DNA of 64,000 nt, from the NCBI GenBank assembly GCA_018257865.1, contig JAEUBA010000035.1, forward strand, positions 62,001 through 126,000. The letters run 5' to 3'. This document shows, in pieces, positions 54,707-64,000 of the stretch. The notes beneath the pieces are model-generated. The model was not told the origin of the DNA and did not search any database. It worked only from the letters and a program-made list of their open reading frames with translations. Both the position numbers and the translations under genes were made by a program. The DNA comes from Stereocaulon alpinum. Its lineage: Eukaryota > Ascomycota > Lecanoromycetes > Lecanorales > Stereocaulaceae. Within the stretch, counting starts at the first letter, position 1. Each line of letters opens with the position of its first letter.

Positions 54707-55371
54707 TGGAGGAAAACGAGATGCACCATTGAGCGAGGGGAGCTGTTAGGGCTCTGCTCTACACATTGGACGCTGCATGCTAGAATCATGTAGCAACTTG
54801 CAGCAACAGGATTACGTGCATGCCAGTATCACAACCATTGAAGTCTCTCTTATCCCCCAATGCCTTTCAACACTCCCCAAGCGCAAAAATTCTGAGGCAA
54901 ACCAAAAAGCCCAGCCCCACCTCCATTCATACTTGAAGCCCATTATTACCAAACTAGTGAGACCAACAGGAACCTATAATGTCAGGTCCGTTCGTAGATA
55001 TCAAACCATGTTCTTGGGTAATAAAGAATCTGTGCCCAATAGTATAAAAATTAGGCGTGCACTAGCGCACAACTGAGGATTTACCATGAATTTTGAATAA
55101 ATAATTCGACACGCCTGAATAGCACTCTTACAGCGCTACGACGGAATCACCACGATTCTTCATAGGTAAGTGAAAATGGCTGTCCTTTACTCCCCTTACG
55201 CACAGCTTGCTATCCAGAGGGATATCCTTTGAGGTTTGCTATCATCGACCAACAGTACGCTGCACAACGGACAACCCCTTCTATTCACTAGGTACCTGCG
55301 TGGTGGACGAACCTCACTTCATACTGCGCACTGCTGGCGAGTGGCTGACAGTGCTCCAGAAGCACTCCGAG
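54707..55371. other. Intergenic, no supported gene
   Basis: Between eL14 and NAC-alpha, both on the plus strand. Contains the NAC-alpha promoter and leader; no coding sequence. Confidence 0.5.
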
Positions 55372-56226
55372 ATGTCGAACCCACGCATCGAGGAGCTCCC
55401 CGACGACCCACCAGCCAAAAAAGGCGCTGAGGTGGACGACGCCTCAAGCAGCTCCGACTCCGACGCAGAAGCAGCAGGAGGAGAGGGTGAGGCCGGCATA
55501 CCCCAAGGATCTCAGGTCACGGTCCACTCTCGCAATGAGAAGAAGGCTAGGAAGTCAATTGCCAAGCTGGGTTTGAAGCATGTGCCTGGTATTACGAGGG
55601 TTACCTTGAGAAGACCGAAGAATGTGAGTAATTGATAGTCCATGCACTACGCAGAGCAATTGAAGAAGCCGTGCTCGAGAGCTTGATATGACCCTCAAGC
55701 GGAATCTACAGGAGCTTACCGTGATCAAATAGATACTCTTCGTCATCAATCAGCCCGATGTCTACAAGTCACCTTCAAGCAATACTTGGATGTACGCTAC
55801 CTCGCCACCACTCCCAAAATGATGCTCAATTAACCATTTACTCCAGCATCTTCGGCGAAGCTAAGATCGAGGACCTCAGCTCTCAAAACAGCAACGAGGC
55901 CTACAGGGGCATGGTACCACCAGACAATGCCAGAGACCCTCATGCCGGCCACAATCACCCTCCCGAAGATCCTGGTAGGTCTATCGAAGGTCCAGACGCC
56001 AAGAAGGCCGAGGATGAGGACGACGGTGAGGAGGTGGACGACACTGGCTTGGAAGCTAAGGACATTGAATTGGTCATGGCTCAGGCTAGTGTCTCTAGAA
56101 AGAAGGCTGTTAAAGCCCTCAAGGAGAACGACAATGATATCGTGAGACGCATACCCTGGTTGCATAGAGGGAGTACATCACTAATATCCTGAATAGGTCA
56201 ACTCAATAATGGCTTTGAGCATATAA
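55372..56226 (+). CDS. egd2: Nascent polypeptide-associated complex subunit alpha
   Basis: Four exons: 55372-55623, 55733-55791, 55847-56141 and 56197-56226 (211 residues, all in phase). NAC-alpha binds the ribosome exit tunnel with the beta subunit and shields nascent chains. The acidic N terminus (DDASSSSDSDAEAAGGEGE) is followed by the NAC domain: VHSRNEKKARKSIAKLGLK, VPGITRVTLRRPKN, ILFVINQPDVYKSPSSNTW, IIFGEAKIEDLS. The C-terminal UBA domain reads LEAKDIELVMAQASVSRKKA and ends NDNDIVNSIMALSI across the last intron. Size and ending match fungal Egd2. The ATG at 55372 opens the conserved MSNPRIEELPDD. Confidence 0.96.
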
Positions 56227-56667
56227 GGTCATTACGAGCCTTGGAAAAGTGCGAGTATCTGACTATCGTCTTTTGCAGCCGACGGAGAAAAGGCCATTGG
56301 TTCAAATTATTGCATAGCAGGGAGATAGTTGACTCAGCCAGGAGAGAAAAGCTTCAATGTCTGTGTATATTGTCCAGATTCCTCCCTACGTAAATTGTAC
56401 ATGCGCTCTCACAGGTTTTGGTAGAGCTCAGATACCATCTACCCCAGTCTTGCTGTCACTTCTTATTACGGAGAGCCCGCCATGTAGTTGTACATCTACT
56501 AATCGAGTACTTGGTCGTTCCTCTTTATGTTGTCTTGGCCCGTGATCAGCCCTAGCACAGCTAGCGTTAACCGGAGCTACTACCCGACCGTCAACCTCAA
56601 TCCCACCTCAATCCAAGCTCTTCCATCGATCCACACCTTGTCGTTGTACTGCCATTGACCCCGCAAG
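56227..56667. other. Intergenic, no supported gene
   Basis: Between NAC-alpha and the ATP synthase gene on the same strand; nothing coding seen. Confidence 0.5.
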
Positions 56668-57399
56668 ATGGCAGCAGGAGTGAGTAGCCTCTTGACATCC
56701 TCAACGCACTGATTAGTTGAGCTCCCCCACCCACTGACTGACGTCCCAGCGCTCCGCCGCCCTCAAGCTCGATTGGACCAAAATCTCCACCTCCCTGGGC
56801 TTAAAAGGCCAAACAGTAACCGCACTACAAACCTTCAAAAAGCGCAATGATGATGCCCGCCGGAAAGTGAATCTCCTCTCACAACAAGCCCAAACCGTCG
56901 ATTTCGAGCACTACCGCAACACGCTCAGCAACACGCAGGTAGTTGACGAGATCGAAGGACATTTCAAGGCATTCAAGCCGGTTACGTATGATGTAGGGAG
57001 GCAGATAAAGGCGATCGAGGCGTTTGAGACACAGGCTGTAAAGAGCGCGGAGGAGACGAAGGGGAAGGTTGACGGGGAGATGAGGGATCTAGAGAAGACG
57101 TTGAAGAATATTGAGACTGCGAGGCCTCTGGAGGATCTGACTGTTGTGAGTATCATGGATTGCCGTATCGCTTCTTGTGATGCAATGTGGCAAAGTACAA
57201 AGCTGATTCCGGTGCGCTTTCTAGGACGAGGTTGCTGCTGCGAGACCAGACATCGACGAGCGTACAGCACAGTTGGTGTCGAAGGGGCGGTGGATGGTTC
57301 CTGGCTACAAGGTTCGTGTATCTGAGCTCCGTATCTGCGTTCTTGGACGCCAATTGACAGTGTCAACAGGAGAAATTTGGCGACTTGTCTGTTCTCTAG
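56668..57399 (+). CDS. atp7: Mitochondrial ATP synthase subunit d
   Basis: Four exons: 56668-56679, 56750-57145, 57225-57311 and 57370-57399 (174 residues, the exact usual length). Peripheral-stalk subunit of F1Fo ATP synthase on the matrix side of the inner membrane. The sequence MAAGRSAALKLDWTKI, LKGQTVTALQTFKKRNDDA, the coiled-coil centre (FETQAVKSAEETKGKVDGE), LEDLTVDEVAAARPDIDER and the end GRWMVPGYKEKFGDLSVL all match the family. The first exon has only four codons, as in other filamentous fungi. Neighbouring genes are also housekeeping and co-oriented. Confidence 0.96.
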
Positions 57400-57827
57400 A
57401 GCAAGCTCCACCACAATTGCTTTTCTAGCTCCTTTCGCTGCAGTCTAGGCCTCTACAATGTATACTTACAAGAAGGAAAAATCTTGTAGAAGCCCGCCCT
57501 GCACGTGTTCAAAATCTGGACCTGTACCCCCTCCCTCACTCTTCTTTGCTCTACGGCCGGATACAAGGTCTGCATGCTTCCTTTGACAACGACCGGAGTT
57601 ATACCCCAATTCTTCTTCACTATCAAGCCGGCTTTTGTCTTTGTCATCACAACGTTTCGGCGGCGCTCTGCTACCTAGCGCGTTTGTTGTTTTGCTGGTG
57701 CAAGGTTCCTCCACTTGCATCAGTGACATAACACAGCGCGAAAAGACCTTTCCTGCACACAGCAAGCTCATTGAAACCACACCAACAATATCCTTTCATA
57801 ATAACCAGCTTCCCTATCATCGACATC
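57400..57827. other. Intergenic, no supported gene
   Basis: Promoter region of the next gene; short frames only. Confidence 0.5.
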
Positions 57828-58382
57828 ATGCAGGAAGCCTTCGTGATTCTGATTATGGCCACGCTCATCGGCATCGTCCTCAGCATCAGCGTCGGTCTCC
57901 TCACTCTCCGACTCTTTCCCATCGTTGTTCCTGTCGCGGCATTTGTATACATGTGGAAGCTTGTCAACATCCTTTACGACTACTCACTCCCCTGTCCTGG
58001 CCCCCGTCCTGTGCGTGTTTTTCTTCCTGCCGCCGAATCCTTCCTAACGTCGACACTCCCTCGACTCATCATCGGCATTGTGATGCTTGCTCTCTGGCTA
58101 TCGCTTATCACCTTGGCTGCTCTCACCACAACTCTCATATCCATTCAGCCGCTTCTAATGAGAGCGCTCCGGCCTGCACCAGACGCACCAGCTGTGCTCG
58201 ACGCACCAAATGCTTCAAGCGATCTTCCCCCAGAATGGCCCTTCGATACGCGACCCATCTCACCTACACCGTCCCTCTGCTCCGACACCACCATAGACTC
58301 GACAGGCCCCCCCACGCCTCACTCCATCTCAAGCCATGGTTCAAACGAGGATGAAACTCCAGAAATTGCTGCTACTGACTAG
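57828..58382 (+). CDS. Small membrane protein with Ser/Pro-rich tail, function unknown
   Basis: 184 residues without introns, starting at ATG 57828 (CATCATGCAGG). Three hydrophobic stretches are visible: FVILIMATLIGIVLSISVGLL, FPIVVPVAAFVYMWKLV (separated from the first by TLRL), and LIIGIVMLALWLSLITLAAL. The C-terminal 60 residues are polar and rich in Ser, Pro, Asp and Thr (SPTPSLCSDTTIDSTGPPTP). I recognise no family. Upstream in-frame sequence exists but lacks an ATG. Confidence 0.55.
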   Translation: MQEAFVILIMATLIGIVLSISVGLLTLRLFPIVVPVAAFVYMWKLVNILYDYSLPCPGPRPVRVFLPAAESFLTSTLPRLIIGIVMLALWLSLITLAALTTTLISIQPLLMRALRPAPDAPAVLDAPNASSDLPPEWPFDTRPISPTPSLCSDTTIDSTGPPTPHSISSHGSNEDETPEIAATD

Positions 58383-59379
58383 AGAGGCTCAAGACGCTGA
58401 GGCCAGGGCGTTGGCCGTGGAAGTTTACAACAGAATGGTAGAGCTACGAACCAATGATCCTTAAGCGGCAATGAGAAGGAGGTTTGATTAGGTCGTGGGA
58501 TAAGTCTACAATTGTTGTACCTCACCGAAAGTAATATGTGTAGCTCATGAAGGGAATTAATCTTCAGGTTCTCAGCTCCTTTTCCTATTATGATGCAAAT
58601 CATTTCGTATCGATCGAATGGCCAGTGGCATGAGTCTCCATCCTCAGGCCTTGCTTTCATCTACCATTCGCGAAAGCAGCCAACCATAAGACAATCCAAA
58701 TCGCATTCATCAGCAGGCACTTCGCCAATCTCTACCTAGGTCAATCATTCTTGCCTCATCAAATGGTTTACAATATGCGCCTTCTTCAACACACTAACAT
58801 TGTGCATGGCGTCATCTGAACCCCCACTAGGAGCATCTCTATTATATTGAAATCGCTATCAGGTCTACGTGAGCGGGTTTGCCTGTTATTAAAAGGAGCT
58901 GGATCCGAAAGACGTTGCACAAAGTGAGGGGCCTAACCCGCGTGATTTGTTCACCGAAGGACCCGGAGGGGCAATGCGTCATTGTTCCTACATCGAGCGA
59001 TGGTACTCGACACCTGAACACTTCACGCTGCCTGATCGCTTAGCTTAGGACCCTCGTCTAGCTCAACTCTCCTGATCCAGCCAATGTAATACCATACCAT
59101 TCACTCTTTCCAACATCTATCGCCACAGAGCCCTGGTGTTTCCAGCTTCTTCGCAGACTTCCTTGAACTCAATTGGTGGCTTGCAGCACCCTGTTATGTT
59201 TGCTGGCGTCTTACGTATAACATGAGTGTAGATACGCGAAATCTATAAGTGCCTCATCCAAGGTATCATCACTGAAAAGCATTCCATGGCATAATCTAAA
59301 CAGACCTGCCGCGAACTCTGAAAAACATTCATTTTGCTTAGCTACAAACACGACGGAAATTTTGCAGCCAGGCTCCTCA
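58383..59379. other. Intergenic, no supported gene
   Basis: 1 kb with no supported coding sequence on either strand. Confidence 0.5.
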
Positions 59380-59991
59380 ATGTTAAAGCACACCGAAGAG
59401 AACGTGAGTAATCGATCCTCATAATCTAGATCCTCTTTGCCTTACGACTCTAACATTAACCAGGGGGATGACTCGATATCACATGTAGATGCGGAGAAGC
59501 TAGGGTTCGTTGACATTGAAACAGCTCGTCAGCTTGCAACATGCCACAATGGATTGGACACTCTGTCAGATGGAGTCTCGCGTGGGAGACATGCTCCCAG
59601 AACTCGTCAGCTTCAGACTGTATTGGTACCCAGGCCATCGTCTTCGCACAGAACATTGCTAATGCTTGACCTCCAGACAGTCAAAACCCTCCAAGATTAT
59701 ATCACGTTTCTACATCTGCAGTTAGAGAGTGTCTCTCAGTGCATCCGTCATGCGGCTCACTCCTCATTTGAAGACAAGGACGTCCTTGATCTCTGCGGCA
59801 AAAAGTTGGAGGAGAAAGTTTTACTCGAAGCCAAGCTCACACTCTACGAGGGACACCTGAAGATCGGTCAAATGATAGCCAGTGGGAATTATGACGGTAC
59901 GCTGTCGTACTCTGCGCAAGAGGATGAGGACACACTAGGGGCATGGCATTTCAATATCCCTAGGCCTACGGACTGGAAGCCTAAGGGATGA
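59380..59991 (+). CDS. Small helical protein, function unknown
   Basis: Exon 1 is 59380-59403 (MLKHTEEN), then an intron 59404-59463 (GTGAGT...CCAG) and sequence to the TGA at 59991. A second intron at 59620-59676 has a donor GTATTGGT, a branch-like GCTAAT and CTCCAG; it is 57 bp, so it keeps the frame whether or not it is spliced. Spliced out, the protein is 164 residues, RQLQT joining TVKTLQDYITFLHLQLESVS. The middle is helical (KKLEEKVLLEAKLTLYEGHL), without signal peptide or known domain. It shares a general helical, Leu-rich style with the last gene in the window but no clear similarity. Confidence 0.55.
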
Positions 59992-61051
59992 TGGGGACCC
60001 CCTCCTTTCATAAGAGTAGGGGACAAGCATTGGAATTGAGTCTGAAGGGGGCATGAGAATCGATATCCTTGAATACAAACTATTGCCAAAGTGTGCAAAG
60101 ACTATGCTCGGTCATATCGGCTAGGGCATGCCCGCACGTACGTACGCTAATTATCATGAGCAATCTAAGCCCTTGTGCTTCTCTAACAGTCGCGCTGACT
60201 CCCTGGGTTATTCAAGAAGGTTTTCATGTATATGTTCCACCATCACGGCAGATTTTGGTAGTGATACAGAACTGTGTTACATCGAGTTGCACAATCCCTG
60301 GACACAGGAGACATCTCCGAGACTACGTGCGAGGGACGAATGTTCCGTTTATCGTGATCTTGTATAGTGTGATACTCGCTAAGGCTTGCGAGAGAATCAG
60401 CTCGACAGGAGTCTAGAGTCAGCATGACACTGTCCCAACAAGCAGATGACGAGGTAAGGAACCCGGATAGTACTGCTTCAATTTGTACCAATCAGCTGTG
60501 CCAGCTGTGTCTGGGTGCAAGCCTGTACAAGGCTGCTCCATTGGTCAGCCGATTCAACATCGAAAGGATACAGGGTCATGTGCCCTTTGTAAAGAAACCG
60601 TCGCACAGAACTCATCGGCTGAGGTCCTAGGATACAGTCCTTGCCACGGAGGCGGCTCGTACTGCCTCTATGAATAGACTCAAACTGACCGCATGATCTT
60701 TACAGTTGGAGAGTATGACTCTTTCGGTCACCGTCAGTTGGACCAGCCTGGTGCTGTGCATCAATCTCTTGACTACTTAAGCGGAGCTTTATCCCCCTTC
60801 AGGCCTCCAAACTTTCACACTCGAACATCTTCCCTCTAACACACGTCAGCGGTTATTATTACCGCTCCCAATCGACTACAACAACAAATTTAATCAGAAG
60901 CTTCCGCATCAAACCCACTCAAGGTCTGCTGATATCTGGCTTCTTGGTCATAGACGACCTTTGCCTGTCCCTGAAATCGAGCACCGAGCAGCATAAACCT
61001 GCACATACCTACAGCCCCTTAGCTCTAGCCTCTTACTGACATACTTTCCAG
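59992..61051. other. Intergenic with a doubtful Cys-rich stretch
   Basis: Plus-strand sequence at about 60510-60677 reads as a Cys/Gly-rich peptide (DTGSCALCKETVAQN, then SPCHGGGSYCLYE and a stop), and an ATG with a GT donor lies at 60424, but I could not join the two in phase with a good acceptor. The last 250 bp are the promoter and leader of the next gene. Confidence 0.35.
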
Positions 61052-62606
61052 ATGGCATACCAACCTTCGACCACCGATAAGCGCGAGGGAGAGAAGGCAT
61101 CTCAAAGCCACGAGGACAACGTCAACCATATCGACGATGTCATGTCTGGACTGAAGAAGGAAAGCGGCAAAGCAAATTACACAACTTCCGACCAGACCGA
61201 TGAGAACGAGCCCCACGGGTGCGGAGATGGCGGATGTGAGTGCGAAATGGACGAGATCGAGGCTACGTCAGGCCGTCTTCCAGTGGTTTCGATTGCAGAA
61301 CAGGTAGGTTTCCTCACTGAACTACATTCTTGGGGTCGGAATCTGACCATGACAGCTCCTCGACAACCTAGAGCGCGAGATTCCCGACTTGGAAATCGCG
61401 CTAGACGAGGAGTCAGACGCTCTAATGAGAAGCAAGACCTTTCACAGCCCCGATTCTGGGACTGAAACAGCAGATTCTCTTTTCGCAGCCGCTAGCGCCC
61501 GAGTCTCTACCATGAAGAGATTGGATTTCGCCAAGGGAGTGAAGAAAGCCTGTATGCTAGCCATCAACGAACTTTACTCCCAACTTAAGTGGTGGCACGG
61601 GATGTCGGATGATAGTTCAAGCTTAGCATCCGGTGACTGGGATACCCGCAACCTACGGAAGCTCTCGGAAGCGGAGTACGAGCAGAGCCTTGAGTATCTA
61701 GAGAGGACCTTGCCCGAGAAGAAAGCCGAGATTCGACGAGTTCTTGAAGCGTTGAGGGACGATGACAAGGCTAAGCTCTACCCGAAGATCGACAGGGAGG
61801 ACACACTCAAAGTTGATGCTCGCGCTGTTTTGGATGCCAAGGCGAGAGGGACTCTCGAGGAAGAGTTTGGCTTCTTCATTCCGAGGCCTCTTCCTACCGT
61901 GACTTGTTCGACATCCCAAGGCGAGATCTCTCTGGAGCACTCCTCCGACGAGGAAGACGAGATGACGAGAGCGATTGAGGAGGCTAAACAAGCTCTTGAG
62001 TCGATAAAGAAAGAGCCTTGGAATCCGTATCCGGGTGGCGTAGTCCCTGCTTACAGCTTAGCTGAATACCATACTCCCGCGCTCTGGGACGCTGATTTCG
62101 AAAGCAAAATGCATGGACTGTACTCCGGAGCAAGCATATCTGAACACGATGCTTCCACGTCTCGGGATGCTGATATCGGACGCAGAATACATGGGCCGTC
62201 CTACTACGTACAAGGACCTGGTCCCAGCACGGCTTTCACGAACTTCGAAGACGTATATATGCCGGAATGTGCTGTTGCTGAGGCCCCGGCCCTACTCTCA
62301 ACTTCCACAGCTGCCGGTAAGCGACCAGTCAATTTTGAACCTTCAACTACCGGAAACGTCCAGGTCGGAGGTCGTTATAGGCTAAATGCTCTCCTCAATC
62401 TCGAAGAGCAAAGTCGAGTCTACAGTGGCTGCCGCCGTGGCAGCCGTCCCTGCGAGGATTGCGCTTGTGAGGACTGCGGCTATGGTGATGGATCAAGTCC
62501 AGATATGGTTATCAATGAGGGCGGAGAGCTGCTGGACGATGCCCTGAACGAGTGCTCGTGTTCTTGTTCTGGACGAGAAGAATCGAGCCTGCTCGGCCTG
62601 TTTTAG
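61052..62606 (+). CDS. 500-residue protein with cysteine clusters, function unknown
   Basis: Two exons, 61052-61303 and 61356-62606 (52-bp intron, phase 0). The N terminus is polar and acidic with a first Cys cluster (CGDGGCECEMDE). The centre is helical (LLDNLEREIPDLEIALDEE, KGVKKACMLAINELYSQLKWW, LEYLERTLPEKKAEIRRVLE). A segment with EEEFGFFIPRPLPT and HSSDEEDEMTRAIEEA precedes two related lines, ALWDADFESKMHGLYSG and STSRDADIGRRIHGPSYY, which look like a weak internal repeat. The C terminus has a second Cys cluster (CRRGSRPCEDCACEDCGYG) and a third (CSCSC). No signal peptide or membrane helix. The clusters could bind metal, but no known zinc-finger spacing fits. Family not recognised. Confidence 0.62.
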
Positions 62607-63378
62607 GGATCGGATAAGGGAGTAGAGCTAGGTTGATGTCTTGAATGCTTGGGCCGAGCTGAGTGGTTTGTTTCTGATACATGCTCATCATTAGCGTGTA
62701 GATGGTAGGTAGAGCCTACTCTAGCCAAGGTGACAGTAAAGATACTTGCAAAATTCCAAATAGACGCTTACCAAATATTTGGAAAAGCAGGGCAGAGAGA
62801 GAAAAGCAGCTAAAGAAACTTCTATGCGCTCCAATCAGGTATGCTTACCTCTTTTCTAGAACAAGGCAGTCGAGTCATTACCTGCTTCCATTCAATTGGC
62901 GCCTCAACCAATTCTCCGAACCAGGAGACTCTTTCTCAGGAAACAAGGCAGCGACTTGCATCACCACTGTCTGTGCGTGCGGCTGGACCTACATCCAATT
63001 CCTTATCAGCAAGTTTGTCAATTCCGGTGGGATGGTCGTCGGTGCCTAATTGGCCGCCTTAAAGTCGGATTCTTAGCTGCATACCTTACCGTAAGCAAAC
63101 GCTAAGCCCTGCAGCCTTGCAATAAGCTGCAGCTGCCCCTCCTTACGTCAATAGGATTGATCGAATGCACCTCGGTTGCCTTGATTTTCAGCTCGAGGGT
63201 TCCATCGTGTTCCATTGCATATAAGCAGCCCGTCAGCGCACTTTCGTGTTTTTGGTTCTTGTTGTGCTTCTCCGTCTGGGTGTGAATTGCACCCTTTGAG
63301 ACGAGCCATCATCAGAGAGACTTCCGTCATAATTAAATTGATCAGAAGCTTCGTTTTGCGCACGCACAAGCTGTAAAC
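62607..63378. other. Intergenic, no supported gene
   Basis: Short frames only (the longest at 62702-63049 has no motif). Contains the promoter of the last gene. Confidence 0.5.
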
Positions 63379-64000
63379 ATGGCGATGTCACCAGATCTCA
63401 ATTCCCATTACACCTTCCTTCAGACATTATGCGAGATCGAGCGGCTAGTCGTGACTAGGGCCAAGATGATCGACGCATATGTCGACGTCTGCAGTATCGG
63501 CAGGATCATTCTGCAAAAAATTGATACACTGGTCTCAAGCAATGTTGTTGTATCGAAAATCGACTGCCTGATGCATATCGAGCGGCTAGCCGAAGCAAGC
63601 TTGAAAATCCGCCTGGGGACTGAGACCATGAACGACTGCATGGAGCAGAGTCGTAATAAAGTCGAATGCAATCTGCTTGATGGAAATAGTCTCCGCAGGA
63701 TCATGGAGCTCAAACTTGATGCTTTGGTCAAGTTGGCTGCGACTGATACGGAGAGTGACCGATTTTACCTCTCCGATAGGTTGGTGGATCTAGCAAGGAA
63801 GATGATGGATTTCAAAATTCACTCCGTCATTTCTGCCAAGTGCTCCATTTTGATGGGCCTAAGCAATGTGGGCCCGTCTGTAGGTAATTCCGATCCCGAT
63901 GTTCTGTCAGAGACTGATAGAACAGCGACCTTCGCGTGGAGGATCGCAGTCCTCTGATGATGACGAAGATGATATTCTAACGCCCGACGAGAGCGATTCT
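63379..64000 (+). CDS. Helical protein, function unknown, cut by window end
   Basis: Exon 1 is 63379-63883 and exon 2 starts at 63942 and runs past the window edge. The 58-bp intron (GTAATT...GGAG, phase 1, CTGAT branch-like) is inferred because the exon-1 frame soon stops at 63955, whereas the spliced frame continues with an acidic stretch, SQSSDDDEDDILTPDE. The first 165 residues are a chain of amphipathic helices (HYTFLQTLCEIERLVVTRAK, SKIDCLMHIERLAEASLKIR, LRRIMELKLDALVKLAATD). No recognised domain. The 3' end lies outside. Confidence 0.55.

Overview
The window looks like nuclear DNA of a filamentous ascomycete (Pezizomycotina; Dothideomycetes is my guess, not proven). The signs are compact genes split by GT-AG introns of about 43-140 bases, a HET-domain gene, fungus-specific membrane families, a mannitol-dehydrogenase-type reductase very like those of Cladosporium/Alternaria relatives, and a cellular reverse-transcriptase gene of the fungal rvt class. 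Exon structures were read by eye from reading frame, splice signals and recalled family motifs; no alignment was run.

Left part (0-17 kb) is accessory in character: a secreted GH1 beta-glucosidase gene carrying two in-frame stops, a Ser/Thr-rich single-pass membrane protein, a seven-exon gene with a C2H2 finger plus a CWxC cysteine cluster, a small conserved glycine-rich protein, two small secreted proteins, a 676-residue HET protein and a Nudix-fold protein with a degraded Nudix box. A G-quadruplex-prone tract lies at 9.4-9.7 kb.

The middle (17-31 kb) holds metabolic genes: mannitol dehydrogenase-type SDR, a dienelactone hydrolase family protein (5 exons), a type-I-like glutamine synthetase (5 exons), the rvt gene, and a second SDR (5 exons). 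The rvt gene has an unresolved change of frame next to an 18-bp tandem repeat.

From 31 to 40 kb come a rhodopsin-like seven-helix membrane protein, then a UbiA-type prenyltransferase and a cytochrome P450 lying tail to tail with only 38 bp between stop codons (a possible remnant or satellite of a terpenoid/meroterpenoid pathway), and a frameshifted F-box-like gene. At 40.25-40.6 kb there is an exact 81-bp direct repeat built from tRNA-like pieces, with a 12-bp inverted repeat.

From 40.6 to 50.7 kb are membrane and lipid genes: a conserved type II membrane protein, an MFS transporter divergent from an Mpv17/PMP22 protein, a large type II membrane protein that may carry a CE2/SGNH-like esterase fold, and a FATP-type acyl-CoA synthetase. 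A 3.4-kb gene-poor stretch follows. From 54 to 57.4 kb is a co-oriented housekeeping block: ribosomal protein eL14, NAC-alpha and mitochondrial ATP synthase subunit d. The right end carries four genes I do not recognise (a membrane protein, a small helical protein, a 500-residue protein with cysteine clusters, and a helical protein running off the window).
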